64,000 nucleotides of DNA from NCBI RefSeq assembly GCF_019931065.1, contig NZ_JAIOUQ010000003.1:186001-250000 (forward strand), read 5' to 3'. Source of the stretch: Methanobacterium spitsbergense (lineage in GTDB: Archaea > Methanobacteriota > Methanobacteria > Methanobacteriales > Methanobacteriaceae). Within the stretch, counting starts at the first letter, position 1, and each line of letters begins with the position of its first letter. Positions 50,471 through 61,153 of this stretch are shown piece by piece. The position numbers were made by a program, and so were the translations under genes. Below the pieces are notes generated by a model that worked only from the letters and a program-made list of their open reading frames with translations, ran no database searches and was not told where the DNA came from.

Positions 50471-50569
50471 TTAACTAAATTGATTTTTCATTCAATACAA
50501 AAGATTCTAAAAATATAATTTTAATACTTTTTCATTTTGAATATGTTGGAAGTTAAATGGGAATTGCAA

Positions 50570-51259
50570 TTATCTAATGATAAAAAAGTTGTTACCATAT
50601 AAAACAACAGAAGCGATTACACAACCCCCCCAAATACCTAGTAAAGTTAATCCAGCTAGTTTTTTAAATTTTTCTGATGAAATGGGATTTAACAACTGTA
50701 CCCCTGAAGGCGTAAAGAGATCCAGTATTATATGACTTAAACACCCCAAAAACAGAGATAAAACTACGTAATAAGTATTGAAACCAATACGTGTTGAAAA
50801 AATAAGTCCAATAATAATAAGAAACCCAAACACAGGCACTAGTTTTTTATTTAAAATTACAATCCCTAAGATAAGTAAAATGATAATTAAAGATATCTTT
50901 AAGCTTATGTTATAATCAGAGAGTAATATGTAAGCCCCCAACACAAAAAAGGATATACAACCGGTAATAAAAATAATTCCTAATATTGAATGCATAAATC
51001 CTCTGTGATCTGAAATATAAAATAATAATGCCATCAAAGCAATTAAAACTCCTACTAGATAGGGAAGTTTGAATATGTAAAGTAATAATGCCAGTATAAC
51101 CCCCAGCAATCCCATAATTATAATATTTTTCTGATTAACCTTATGATCCATATCTATTATGGATGCACCAACAACTGCAAGTGCAACGTAGAAAACTTCT
51201 GGAAAGAATGGAAACACCATTATTATTGAGGCTAAGACATGTTCTTTGTAAGACGGCAT
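50570..51259 (-). CDS. YdjM-like (DUF457) membrane-bound metal-dependent hydrolase family protein
   Basis: 229 residues, about seven membrane helices. Conserved polar sites are YKEHVLAS at the start, IDMDHK, SDHRGFMHSILG and LSHIILDLFTPSGVQLLNP, the His/Asp set of the YdjM/DUF457 family. Activity unproven for the family. It stands alone, 92 bp from the next gene. Confidence 0.85.
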   Translation of the reverse strand: MPSYKEHVLASIIMVFPFFPEVFYVALAVVGASIIDMDHKVNQKNIIIMGLLGVILALLLYIFKLPYLVGVLIALMALLFYISDHRGFMHSILGIIFITGCISFFVLGAYILLSDYNISLKISLIIILLILGIVILNKKLVPVFGFLIIIGLIFSTRIGFNTYYVVLSLFLGCLSHIILDLFTPSGVQLLNPISSEKFKKLAGLTLLGIWGGCVIASVVLYGNNFFIIR

Positions 51260-51350
51260 TGTATCGAATTAACTTTGTATTTTCCCATTAAATAAATAAT
51301 TCCTTATGAGATTCTATAATTATTTTTAAAATATAGATGAAATAATAATA

Positions 51351-52073
51351 TCAAATCAATCCAAAGTACTTTAGATAATATATCATTTGAAGATATGATC
51401 GTTCTGGACTTCCATGAGTTACTTCACAGTTTTCAGATACTACCTCACAAGTAACTGCAGCAATTCCCCTAATGTTGCATTCATCTTCAATAGCACCGCT
51501 GTATAACGATCCCGCAGTTGAATGACAGATAATCTTTGATGACATAGACTTGGTTATATATTTGGCAATAATGTAACTCTCTGGACAGGGATTCTTTGAA
51601 CAGAACACACTTTCAATTCCAGGATTACTCCTTGGTTTTGTAGAATGAAAATCAGAAATTGATACAATATTTAGGTCATCAATGGCATTTAGTATTTTAT
51701 TTGAAATAGAACCTTCCTTAGAAGCACTTCTATTCATATCAAATCCTTTAAATCGTCTCGAATTTTTCATTGTGGCATCAGGTATGGCAAATGGAATAAT
51801 ATAGACCGTACCATTTATATTTTTATCTTTCAACTCTTCTGCGAGCCATAATGCAGCAATTTGTGCTGGAAGTTCATTTCCATGTACACCTGCAGTTATC
51901 ATGATTTTAGGGGAAGAAAATCCAATTTTAAGCATGGGAGTGCCATGTTTGGCTGCATTGATCAATTGAGTGCATGTATAACCCTCAGGAACATATGCCA
52001 TGAGATTTTCATTTTTATTTACAATTCCTCCAGTTTTATTAGAGATAATTGTAATATCATCTTTAAGAACCAT
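51351..52073 (-). CDS. Succinylglutamate desuccinylase/aspartoacylase-family Zn hydrolase
   Basis: About 240 residues. The carboxypeptidase-like zinc site is recognisable: GVHGNELPAQ (His and Glu ligands), then SISDFHSTKP with the third ligand, and a late CEVVSENC region. DMNRSASKEG matches the R-N-x-N-R substrate loop. Family members cleave N-acyl amino acids. The frame opens at GTG 52082, but GTGATG before ATG 52073 makes that the better start. Substrate unknown. Confidence 0.82.
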   Translation of the reverse strand: MVLKDDITIISNKTGGIVNKNENLMAYVPEGYTCTQLINAAKHGTPMLKIGFSSPKIMITAGVHGNELPAQIAALWLAEELKDKNINGTVYIIPFAIPDATMKNSRRFKGFDMNRSASKEGSISNKILNAIDDLNIVSISDFHSTKPRSNPGIESVFCSKNPCPESYIIAKYITKSMSSKIICHSTAGSLYSGAIEDECNIRGIAAVTCEVVSENCEVTHGSPERSYLQMIYYLKYFGLI

Positions 52074-52082
52074 TAACATCAC

Positions 52083-52503
52083 TTAATCATTATTATATGT
52101 GATTTAATTTTCAATACATTATTAGGTTACAGAATACCTAATATTTAAACAATATTTCTTTAATTTTATTAAGATATAACCTATTTTATCTACTTTTTTA
52201 TTCTTAGATCATATTATTCCTATTTAAAATCTGATTTTAATGAAATTAAAATGATACAAAATTATATGTTTTGTTTGATCCAAAGTTGCTAAGTCATGAA
52301 TTTAATAAATTAAGATAATGTCTGATTTTCATTTTACATAGATAATTTACATAACTCCTACCTAATTTTAATTAATATCCTCTTAAGATGTTGAATAAAA
52401 ACATAAACAATATATGTTAAAATGTATGAAACTTTCATATTTGTTATGAATATAGTAAGGCCTTAACAATAAATAATAATTATAAAATATTCAAGGTGAT
52501 TAA
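52083..52503. other. Intergenic region between divergent genes, about 420 bp
   Basis: AT-rich. It holds divergent promoters for the aspartoacylase-family gene and argG. ATATGTTAAAATG at about 52410 and ATAAATAATAATTATAAAATATT before argG are TATA candidates. No open frame, tRNA or clear repeat seen. Confidence 0.45.
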
Positions 52504-53685
52504 ATGAAAAAAGTTGTTCTTGCATTCAGTGGTGGATTGGACACAACTGTATGTGTAAAATTACTTCAGGAAAAATATAATATGGAAGTTATAACTGCAT
52601 GTGTTGATGTAGGACAGCCTGAAGATGAAATTAGAAGGCCTGCAGAAGTTGCAAATAAAATTGGTGTAAAAAAACACTACACAATTGATGCAAAGCATGA
52701 ATTTGCTGAAGAATTTATATTCAGAGGTATTAAAGCCAATGCCGAATATGAAGGATATCCTTTAAGTACTTCACTTGCAAGGCCATTAATAGCGATGAAG
52801 ATAGTACAATTAGCTGAAAAAGAAAATGCATATGCAATAGCACATGGTTGTACAGGAAAAGGAAATGACCAATTTAGGTTTGAAACCACAATAAGATCTT
52901 CATCCCTTTGTGAAATAATAGCCCCTGTTAGAGATTTAAGTTTAACCAGAACAGAAGAACTAGACTATGCCAAAACACATGACATCCCACTTTACTCTGA
53001 CAAGCTTTATAGTATAGATGAAAACCTCTGGGGAAGATCCATTGAGGGAGATGTATTAGAAGATCCTATGGTTGAAACTCCAGAAGAAGCCTTTGAATGG
53101 ACAGTTTCAACCGATGAAGCTCCTGACGAAGCACAAATAATAAAGATTTCCTTTGAAAAAGGTGTTCCTGTGGCCCTTGATGATGTTGAAATGGGCGCAT
53201 ATAAAATTATCAGCGAAAGTAACCGCATTGCCGGACTACATGGAATTGGTAGAATTGACATCATCGAAGACAGAATAATTGGTCTCAAATCAAGGGAAAA
53301 TTATGAAACACCTGGTGCAGTTCTAATTCTAACTGCCCATAAGGCCCTTGAACAATTAACTCTAACACGCGAAGAACTAAAATTTGCAAATACTATTACT
53401 CAAACCTATTCAGAAATAGTATACAATGGATTATGGCATGAACCTTTACGTGAGGATCTTGACTGTATAATCGACAACATGCAGAAACGTGTAACTGGAA
53501 ATGTGAAGTTGAGACTTCATAAGGGCAGTATTAAAACACTTAGCCGTGAATCTCCTTACAGTCTTTACAGTGAGGAAGCAGTTACTTTTGAAGATAAAGA
53601 AACAGATCAGAGAGAAATTGCAGGAATGGTTAAAAACTACGGACTACAAGCAGCATGTTATCAAAAAGTCTGCAAAAAAGATTAA
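52504..53685 (+). CDS. argG: Argininosuccinate synthase
   Basis: 393 residues, normal length. The ATP-binding P-loop [15 protein letters not shown], citrulline/aspartate-binding [15 protein letters not shown], and [19 protein letters not shown] are intact. It joins citrulline and aspartate in arginine synthesis. AAGGTGAT lies before the ATG. No other arg genes nearby. Confidence 0.97.
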   Translation: MKKVVLAFSGGLDTTVCVKLLQEKYNMEVITACVDVGQPEDEIRRPAEVANKIGVKKHYTIDAKHEFAEEFIFRGIKANAEYEGYPLSTSLARPLIAMKIVQLAEKENAYAIAHGCTGKGNDQFRFETTIRSSSLCEIIAPVRDLSLTRTEELDYAKTHDIPLYSDKLYSIDENLWGRSIEGDVLEDPMVETPEEAFEWTVSTDEAPDEAQIIKISFEKGVPVALDDVEMGAYKIISESNRIAGLHGIGRIDIIEDRIIGLKSRENYETPGAVLILTAHKALEQLTLTREELKFANTITQTYSEIVYNGLWHEPLREDLDCIIDNMQKRVTGNVKLRLHKGSIKTLSRESPYSLYSEEAVTFEDKETDQREIAGMVKNYGLQAACYQKVCKKD

Positions 53686-53768
53686 AAATTGAGGATATAT
53701 TTATCCTCAATATACATCTTAACAAATGTATTGTCTTAATTAATAGGAAATAGATTCGGGTTAAAATA

Positions 53769-54026
53769 ATGGTCCTTAACACAATTTTAATTGGAATAAT
53801 TCTTGCTGTAATAATAGCTATAGGTTTGATAATTCTTTTTAAAGCTGCAGGAATAATAGTTAAAATATTACTTCATATGGGCTTTGGCCTTATTCTCCTT
53901 TTTATAGTAGATTTAATTCCATTTGTACATGTTCCAATTAACGTGCTAACAGTTCTTGTTGCAGGGTTTGGTGGGTTCATAGGGGTTGTACTCCTTGTAA
54001 TTTTAGGTGTTCTAGGGTTCTATTGA
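53769..54026 (+). CDS. BofA-like small membrane protein
   Basis: 85 residues, two to three membrane helices (LIGIILAVIIAIGLIILFKAAGIIVKILLHMGFGLILLFIVDLIP). The arrangement and the FVHVPINVLTVLVAGFGGFIGVVLLVIL half match the pro-sigmaK-processing-inhibitor BofA fold found in Firmicutes and in Methanobacteria. Sigma factors do not exist here, so its partner must differ, perhaps a membrane protease. Convergent with nnr, stop to stop with no gap. Confidence 0.75.
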   Translation: MVLNTILIGIILAVIIAIGLIILFKAAGIIVKILLHMGFGLILLFIVDLIPFVHVPINVLTVLVAGFGGFIGVVLLVILGVLGFY

Positions 54027-55508
54027 TTAAATTCTTCTTTTAAATACTTGAGGGATGTATTTCCAGATATCGCTTGCAATTAAATTGTATCCATACTCTT
54101 CTGCTGCAAGGTCACCTGCATTTCCATTAATAAAAGATCCTAAGTATGCAGCTTCAAAGGCTTCATGTCCCTGTGCAACTAAAGCACCTACAATGCCTGC
54201 CAATACATCTCCTGTTCCACCAACAGTCATACCAGGGTTTCCTGTAGAGTTAAGTTTTATTTTATCCCCATTTGAAATAATATCTGTAGATCCTTTAAGC
54301 AGTACAGTACATTTACATTTTTTAGAACATTCTAAAATGGTATCAATTTGATTGTCCAATTTTTTAGGTACATCAACTCCAAAAAATGCCTTAAATTCTG
54401 CTTTATGAGGTGTTAATATCACTTCATTTCTATAATGCTTAATTAAATCTAAATTTAACAATTTAAGTGCATCTGCATCAATAACAATTGGCATGTTGAT
54501 TTTTTCGATCATCTCTGTTAAAGCCAAACCAGTTTCTTCTTCTCTTCCAATACCACAACCAATTACCATTGAATTTGCATTCTTTGATAATTCAAGTATT
54601 TTAGCAGTATCATCAAATGTTACATAGTTGTTTGAAAGGCTTTTAACAATTAAATCAGGAGAATAGGATCTAATAGTAGATGTAACACATTTTGGACACG
54701 CAATTACCGATATATCAACTCCTGATCTTAATGCAGATATTGCTGCCAATGCCGGAGCGCCAGAATAATCTTTGCTTCCCCCCAAAACCAATAAATTACC
54801 ATTTTGTCCCTTATGAGAATTAATATTTCTTTGGGTGAGCCTCAATAAATCCCCGGGACCGGTGTATAACTCAGCTTCTTCAGGTATTCCAATGTCACAG
54901 ACTTTTAAATCTCCCAAATATTCCTCATCTGCATTTTTAAGCCCGATTTTTTCCTTATGGAATGTTACCGTGAAATCTGCCTTAACAGCCTTATGTTCAA
55001 CCATTCCCGTTTGTGGATCTAGTCCTGTTGGAATATCTACTGCAATAACAGTACTATTTGAACTATTAATAATATCTATGGCTTTAGAAACTGGTTCTCT
55101 AAGTTTTCCTTTGGTTCCTGTCCCAAGTATTGCATCTAACACCAGTTCTGCACTGCTAAATCCCAATTGAGAATGATCTTCAATAATATTCAATACAATA
55201 CTACTAGTTTCAATATTTAATTTATGGAGCACTTCCCAGTTTTTCAATGATTCAGGTGAACTTATACGTGATGGATGCCCAATCAGGAAAATTTCTACTT
55301 CAAAACCATGATTAAGGAGATATCTCGCAGTCACAAATCCATCTCCTCCGTTCCCCCCAGTTCCAGCATATATATTTACTTTGCATGGTTTTGAAATTTC
55401 AAATATTTTTTGGGCAATACACTTTCCAGCATTTTCCATCAGTAAAGTCTTTGATATCCCCAGTGCCTCGGCGTTGGCATCAACAACCATCATGTCCATT
55501 ATATTCAT
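54027..55508 (-). CDS. nnr: Bifunctional NAD(P)H-hydrate epimerase / ADP-dependent dehydratase
   Basis: 493 residues. Residues 1-215 are the YjeF_N epimerase (NIYAGTGGNGGDGFVTARYLL, VLDAILGTGTKG, VAVDIPTGLDPQTG). Residues about 225-493 are the ribokinase-like dehydratase (LVLGGSKDYSGAPALAAISAL, TPHKAEFK, GNPGMTVGGTGDVLAGIVGAL with the catalytic GTGD). It repairs damaged NAD(P)HX. ATG 55508 has AGTGAT just upstream; ATG 55499 is an alternative. Confidence 0.95.
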   Translation of the reverse strand: MNIMDMMVVDANAEALGISKTLLMENAGKCIAQKIFEISKPCKVNIYAGTGGNGGDGFVTARYLLNHGFEVEIFLIGHPSRISSPESLKNWEVLHKLNIETSSIVLNIIEDHSQLGFSSAELVLDAILGTGTKGKLREPVSKAIDIINSSNSTVIAVDIPTGLDPQTGMVEHKAVKADFTVTFHKEKIGLKNADEEYLGDLKVCDIGIPEEAELYTGPGDLLRLTQRNINSHKGQNGNLLVLGGSKDYSGAPALAAISALRSGVDISVIACPKCVTSTIRSYSPDLIVKSLSNNYVTFDDTAKILELSKNANSMVIGCGIGREEETGLALTEMIEKINMPIVIDADALKLLNLDLIKHYRNEVILTPHKAEFKAFFGVDVPKKLDNQIDTILECSKKCKCTVLLKGSTDIISNGDKIKLNSTGNPGMTVGGTGDVLAGIVGALVAQGHEAFEAAYLGSFINGNAGDLAAEEYGYNLIASDIWKYIPQVFKRRI

Positions 55509-55939
55509 GTTATCACTAGTTATAAATTATAACATTAAAAACATATTAGATTTGTGTTATATCCTTTTTAAAGAACACAGATAATTAATTAATTAATATT
55601 TTTGAAAATGTAAAATTTTTTTTTAATTTGCTCCATTGTTGAGGGCATACATTTCATTCTAACTTAGAATTTTTAATAATTTATAGATAGTTATATGCTA
55701 AAAATTGAGATAATCATTCAATAGAATTAAATGAAATCATTGGCAAAATGAATATTAAGCAGTATCATGAAATTATTTTTAGTTTAAAGATATGCTCGGG
55801 TATTAAATTATTTTTGAACAGTGCATTATAGGTCTTTAACGAAATTAATAAATACTTTTTAGATGGATTATAAAGAAATGTATTTAAATTATTAATCCAT
55901 AATTAGACTATCTATAATCATATAAGTGGAGGTTTGAGT
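55509..55939. other. Intergenic region, about 430 bp
   Basis: AT-rich spacer between divergent genes, with the nnr promoter near 55530-55560 and the promoter of the next gene around 55860-55900 (AATAAATACTTTTTAG, TTAAATTATTAATCC). No gene-like frame seen on either strand. Confidence 0.45.
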
Positions 55940-56314
55940 TTGATAAAATATGGTGTTTTAGCTGGGGGACTTATTGCTATTTTCATAGTTGCTTTTTATG
56001 TTTTTGGGTATGAACCAACATCATTGGAATTAACTAAGAGCGAAAATTTATTTGATAAAAATATTACTAAACTGAATCAGACTGGAAAAACAGATCCTAA
56101 TGCGATTGTTACCATTAATGGTGAAAAAGTACCTGTGGATAAAAATGGAAACTTTTATTGGGTTATAGATTTAAAAAATGGGAAAAATATAATTAACGTA
56201 ACTGCTAAGGCTCCATTTAAATCCAAAAACCAAACATATGCCATCGTAAATAGGGCTGAAGATAAAGATGGTGTCACTGGAGATTGGGATTGGAATAATA
56301 CCTATGAAACATAA
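55940..56314 (+). CDS. Membrane-anchored protein with Ig-like (glucodextranase B-type) domain
   Basis: 124 residues. One N-terminal hydrophobic segment (YGVLAGGLIAIFIVAFYVFGY) anchors an external domain with IVTINGEKVPVDKNGNFYWVIDLKNGKNIINVTA, a pattern of the Ig-like repeat used by many surface proteins. The start is TTG at 55940, 7 nt after GGAGG; a TTG at 55934 lies too close to the site. Function unknown. Confidence 0.7.
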   Translation: MIKYGVLAGGLIAIFIVAFYVFGYEPTSLELTKSENLFDKNITKLNQTGKTDPNAIVTINGEKVPVDKNGNFYWVIDLKNGKNIINVTAKAPFKSKNQTYAIVNRAEDKDGVTGDWDWNNTYET

Positions 56315-56782
56315 TAATGAATCGATAATAGTAATAACAATAAGAATTCAAACAAATTTTACTTTATTTGAATTTTTTTAATTCGAATGAGGGTATTTAG
56401 AATGATAGTTTGTAAAATGTGAAGACTAATAACTACCTTCTGCTTCCCCATATTATTTTTAATTTGTATATGTTGAGTTAACATGAACTCAAAGTTAAAT
56501 TAATAGCGCTTCTAACCCAATAAATCGATAGTTTTATAGAACTTAAAAAAAATAGCATTATAAGACAATTAATGTTATGGTTATTATTAAATAGCGTTTA
56601 TATGTGTTGAAATTGCATATAAAGTCCAGAAATAACTTATATGTATAAATTATAAAACAGATGATATTTAATAATAACCTAAGATCATGTAGTAAATTAA
56701 TGAATATCTAATGATCTCTCAAAATAGTAAACTAAATAATTCAAATTCCATAATTAATTATTCAAAAAAATGGTGATCTACT
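56315..56782. other. Intergenic region upstream of the K+ channel, about 470 bp
   Basis: AT-rich. A TTTATATG element near 56598 and a CATATAAAG element near 56616 are TATA candidates. No open frame with a ribosome site. No clear repeat or tRNA. Confidence 0.45.
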
Positions 56783-58723
56783 GTGCGCCCACCATACATG
56801 CCAATACTACCTGTAAGTAAAGATCTTACAAACAAACCATATAAATTGGTTCTTTATGCTTTATTGGGAGTTACATTGCTCATAATTTATGGTGTGATAG
56901 GATCTACATATATAATGAGATTAGATCTGGTTAATTCTATTTATTTTACAGTACAAACCATAGCAACTGTTGGTTTTGGTGATATCCGGCCAATAACTCC
57001 ATTACAAAAAATGTTTACAGTAACTCTTGTAATGGGCGGGGTTGCTCTACTTGCTTATGCATTTACATTAACAATAACGGTGGTTACAATGGCAGTTGAA
57101 GAGATAGCTTCCGGCGCTAAACAAAGGAGAATAATAGCCGCCAGTAAGGATCATTTTGTCCTCTGTGGCTATGGAAGAGTTGGAAGTGCAGTTTATAAAG
57201 AGCTTAAAAAAAGGAATATTAGATCAATAATAATTGAAAAAAATAAAGACGTTGTTGAGAAAGAACTTTGGAAAGATCCAGATGTTCTTGCAATTCCTGG
57301 AGATGCTACCGATGAAAGTATAATGATGGACGCAGGAATAAAAAGGGCACGAGGAGTTATCATAACTACTGGAGACGATGTGGATAATCTGTTCATAACA
57401 CTAACAGCAAGAGAAATACATCCCGAGATATGGATAGTTACAAGAGCGAGTAAAAGCGAAAATGTGCGTCGATTATACCGTTCTGGAGCAGATAAAGTCA
57501 TATCTCCCGAAACAAGTGGTGCAGAAGATATATACTTCGCTTCAATGGAACCCACAATTATGAAGATCACAGAGATCCATGGAGTTGAAGACATACGAAA
57601 AGAATCTGAAATTATCTTGAAATATGGATGCACCCTCGAGAACATAGAATATCACTTACCAGAATTCAAGGAACCTCTTGCAAGAAAGATAGGAGTAACA
57701 GATATAGAACAGCTCAACAGATTTTTAAGTAGTTTAGAACGTGAAAAATCTCGAAAAAAATCTTTAGAGAGCATATATGAATCAGTGAGCGGAATTCACT
57801 CCCATTGGATTTCAGGACCCACCAAGGAAAGTCTTGAAAAAGTTGCTGAAGAACTGAAAAAAGAAGGATTCCTTTTAGGAGTCAACCTCACAGAAGATGA
57901 AATAAAAGAAACAGCAAAAAAACATGGCCGAATGGTTGAAGTTGTTCTAAAACCCGAGATAAAGATAACTGAAAACCATGACATCCAAGATATCAGGGAA
58001 GAAGCAAAGATAATTCTTAAACATGGTTGTACATTAGAAGATATTGAGTACTACCTTCCAGGATTTAAAGAACCCCTAAAGAGAAAAATTGGACTTTCAG
58101 ATGAAAAAGAAATGGATAGATTTCTTTCAAGCCTTGAACATGATTCTAAAAGGATGGATGCACTTGAAAGGCTTTACATCCTCTCAGGTGGAGGAATTCA
58201 TTCCCATACCATTTCAGGCAAGGATACACAAAGTTTAGCTAAAGTTGAAAAAGAGCTAAAAACAGAAGGATTCCTTTTAGGGGTAAATTTAACTCATGGT
58301 GAGATTGTTCAAAAGATATCTGAATTTGGCAGAGTAAGCGAATTACTATTAAGACACAAACCAAGTGATACCAATGATAAAAGAATCATAATTAGTATGG
58401 GCGGTAGAATATTGGACTCTAAACATTACCTGCCAGGTTTAAGACAAGTAGTAACAAGAAAACTCTATTTAAAAGATGAAAATGATCTAAAAAATTGTGA
58501 AGAGGAGTATAAAAAACCAGATGCAAAAAGGTCTCTTGAAGCATTATCTCAGATATCAAGACAAGTTCACTCCCACACAGTTTCTGCAGGGGACATTGAA
58601 AAAATCAAGAAAATTGAAAAAGCACTGAAAAAAACTGGAATGCTTTTAGGGGTTGATCTTCCTGAAGACGATATTTGGAATATCGTTGAAAGTGAGGAAA
58701 TAGAAAAGTTCTGTATTCAGTGA
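56783..58723 (+). CDS. K+ channel with RCK domain and three tandem HSH-motif repeats
   Basis: 646 residues. Two membrane helices flank the pore with filter TVGFGD (62-67), as in MthK. A Rossmann RCK_N domain follows ([20 protein letters not shown], about 123-250). In place of the usual TrkA_C comes a threefold repeat of about 125 residues each: about 263-393, 395-526 and 532-646. Each has an HSH motif (339-341, 473-475, 596-598) and an LLGVxL strand; repeats 1 and 2 also share the GCTLExIEYxLP block. GTG start with GGTGATC four nt upstream. The ligand of the repeat is unknown. Confidence 0.88.
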   Translation: MRPPYMPILPVSKDLTNKPYKLVLYALLGVTLLIIYGVIGSTYIMRLDLVNSIYFTVQTIATVGFGDIRPITPLQKMFTVTLVMGGVALLAYAFTLTITVVTMAVEEIASGAKQRRIIAASKDHFVLCGYGRVGSAVYKELKKRNIRSIIIEKNKDVVEKELWKDPDVLAIPGDATDESIMMDAGIKRARGVIITTGDDVDNLFITLTAREIHPEIWIVTRASKSENVRRLYRSGADKVISPETSGAEDIYFASMEPTIMKITEIHGVEDIRKESEIILKYGCTLENIEYHLPEFKEPLARKIGVTDIEQLNRFLSSLEREKSRKKSLESIYESVSGIHSHWISGPTKESLEKVAEELKKEGFLLGVNLTEDEIKETAKKHGRMVEVVLKPEIKITENHDIQDIREEAKIILKHGCTLEDIEYYLPGFKEPLKRKIGLSDEKEMDRFLSSLEHDSKRMDALERLYILSGGGIHSHTISGKDTQSLAKVEKELKTEGFLLGVNLTHGEIVQKISEFGRVSELLLRHKPSDTNDKRIIISMGGRILDSKHYLPGLRQVVTRKLYLKDENDLKNCEEEYKKPDAKRSLEALSQISRQVHSHTVSAGDIEKIKKIEKALKKTGMLLGVDLPEDDIWNIVESEEIEKFCIQ

Positions 58724-58783
58724 ATGGATTAATATTTTAAATTTTTTCTTCTGAAAATAAAAAAAATATGGAAATCGTAATTA

Positions 58784-59677
58784 TTAGAAAAGCTCATGAA
58801 GCTTAATCTGATATTTACCGAGGTTTCCACCAAAGTTACCTGCACTTATCTGAATTATTCCAGAGATTTTAACAGCAGCTTCAATACCTGCCTTCATTGC
58901 AGCTTTGACTGCTTCTTCATTTACTCCGTCAATAACTATTTCATAGACACCATTAACATTTTCAGGTATTTCACAACCCTCAACTTCGTCCTTCAAAGTA
59001 ACACACATTTTTTCGTTGGTAGATGCTCCTAAAAACTTGTACTTATTTGAACCAACTTTGGAACCGGAAGCAACTATTCCTCCAGGGAATGGAGTTATTG
59101 CACCAGGAATTGCTTCAATAGCATCCACAGCTGCGTCCGCAGCTAGTAATCCTGCTGGTTGGTTTTCTGCGAGAATGAAGAAATTCCCACCTGCAACACC
59201 TGCTTTTATTCCTAATTCTGCTTCAACTAAAAAGTCACCAGACATTAGGGGGATGGAGTGTATTTTTCTTCCTTCCACATCCAATGTTTGTTCATATCCA
59301 TCACCGAAGAATTTCAGTTTCTGACCTGTTTTGAGTTTTTCATCAGGTTCATCCATCCAATCAAAGACAGCTGTGGTTGCTGCAGTTAGAATACACATTC
59401 CTACTCGCTCGAGTAACTCATGATCAAGTTTACCCTTGTTCATGTTGCAGATCATTATTATATAACCCGGTCTTCCATCAGGAGTATCCTGTGGTGGCAC
59501 ATAACCGTCTATTCCTGCCTCTGCCGGGCATCCGATAACAGATGTTCCGTAACCTGTGGCTTCGGTAGCTGCTACTAATGCCAGTTTTTTGGTTGCTGCA
59601 GTTATGAGAATTCTTGATACTTGTATGCCGAATGCTTCTGCAAAATTATCTTCTATTTCCACTCCGTTTATTTCCAT
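58784..59677 (-). CDS. ftr: Formylmethanofuran--tetrahydromethanopterin formyltransferase
   Basis: 297 residues from ATG 59677 (GGTGAT precedes it; GTG 59686 is a less likely start). The sequence [30 protein letters not shown] and [26 protein letters not shown] are diagnostic. It moves the formyl group from methanofuran to H4MPT in the second step of CO2 reduction to methane. The protein is rich in acidic residues, as known for the family. Monocistronic here. Confidence 0.97.
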   Translation of the reverse strand: MEINGVEIEDNFAEAFGIQVSRILITAATKKLALVAATEATGYGTSVIGCPAEAGIDGYVPPQDTPDGRPGYIIMICNMNKGKLDHELLERVGMCILTAATTAVFDWMDEPDEKLKTGQKLKFFGDGYEQTLDVEGRKIHSIPLMSGDFLVEAELGIKAGVAGGNFFILAENQPAGLLAADAAVDAIEAIPGAITPFPGGIVASGSKVGSNKYKFLGASTNEKMCVTLKDEVEGCEIPENVNGVYEIVIDGVNEEAVKAAMKAGIEAAVKISGIIQISAGNFGGNLGKYQIKLHELF

Positions 59678-59753
59678 GATTATCACCGTCTAGATCGTAG
59701 TTTAGGAGAAGTTATAAATTTTTCCATTTAATCCTGAGTAATTAAAAAAAGAA

Positions 59754-61104
59754 GTTGTCAAATAGGTGGGTGTTCAAAAATTTTTTGAGTTTTCAAAAAA
59801 AATTATTTTCCACTTTTATTTGTGTCATAAATGTAATTTAAGAGCATAAAAGATAAATATAAAGTGAAATTAGAATTATTATCATGCGAAATCAAACAAT
59901 ATCTACTCTCAATTGTTGTATTGGTTCCATTCAACTTAAACTTTACGATTTTAGAATGGAAAAACTTGATGTTGAAAAGATCTTAGCTGAAAGATTTAAA
60001 CAGCTTAAAATCCCTAAAAATGTAAATGATAAATTAATTTTACTTTCAGATAACCATTTCGAGTTTATCAGACCTATCTGTCCAAAATGTGGTTCAAAAA
60101 TATTATTAAACAAGAATATCGTGTTAGAAATCCAATTTTAGGTGAATACAGACAACAAAAGATTTATCTTCGAAGATATCAATGCAAAAAATGTTCAAAA
60201 AAGTTCACAACGCCTTTAGATAGTGTTTTAAACCCGTATAACAGGTACGCAAACATTTTTAAAGACAAAACAGAACAATTAATCAAAAGAAGATATCGAT
60301 CACTCAGAAAAACAAAAGAAGACTTCAATACATTCTTTAATCATTCACCCTCACACCAAACCATTAAAAACTGGCTCAAAACAAAACCAGAAAATAAAAT
60401 ACATAACGATTCAATAGTTTATTCGAGATATTACTGTTATGATGAACAGTATCTTCGAATTAACGGTACAAGAATGTACCGTTTAACATTATACGACACC
60501 ATAGTTAATATTCCGGTAGCGGAAAAAATCGTCCCAAAAAGGTCAACAGAATCAATAACAAACTTCATACAACAATCAACAAAAAAAACCATTAATAGCT
60601 ATAACAACAGATCATTTCCCACGATACAAAAATATAATGGACAAATTTAAAGTAAAACATCAACTTTGCATATTTCACCTGTTTAAAATGATAGGCGACC
60701 GTGTATACAAAATATTAAGGTCCAAAAAACATCACAACAGAGATAAAATAAGTTTATGCTTATATTTCACCGAAATCAAAAATATATTCCGCACATACAA
60801 CGAAAAAACCTCAACAAAAAGATTAGAACAACTATTAAACAAATTCAACAATATTCCAAAATTATTACAAAAATTCATAGCCAAAAAGATAATCCTTGAC
60901 TTCACAAGACTCACACACTACACAAGAGACCCATTAATTAACAAAACATCCAACCACGTTGAAAATTACTACAGACAAACCGACCCCGAACAAATAAAAA
61001 CCAAATATAAAACTAAAACAGGAATACTCAGCTACCTAAAACTAAAAATGCAAAACTGGACACAAAAACACAGAAAAAAAATCAACACTCAATAACTTTA
61101 CAAC
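59754..61104 (+). mobile_element. Degraded insertion sequence, about 1.35 kb
   Basis: A transposase remnant (59884-61095) flanked by a weak inverted repeat: left GTTGTCAAATAGGTGGGT (59754-59771) and right ACTCAATAACTTTACAAC (61087-61104), which match in about 11 of 18 positions when reversed. The ends are therefore uncertain. The span of 1.35 kb is normal for one-transposase elements. No target duplication could be identified by eye. Confidence 0.4.
59884..61095 (+). pseudogene. IS transposase with two frameshifts
   Basis: Three frames together give one DDE-type transposase. Part 1 (59884-60141) ends RPICPKCGSK. A missing A in the run at 60096-60100 shifts to part 2, with YQCKKCSKKF (zinc ribbon) and YDEQYLRINGTRMYRLTLYDT (first Asp). 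An extra A in A8 at 60581-60588 shifts to part 3, with TTDHFPRYKNI (second Asp), QLCIFHL and TSNHVENYYRQTDPEQ (Glu). All catalytic residues survive, but the reading frame is broken twice, so it is inactive unless the runs are base-call errors. The N-terminus and start are otherwise intact. Confidence 0.75.
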
Positions 61105-61153
61105 CCCTAAAAAAACAAAAATAAATATTAAATTAAAAGTATTAAGCCCTATA

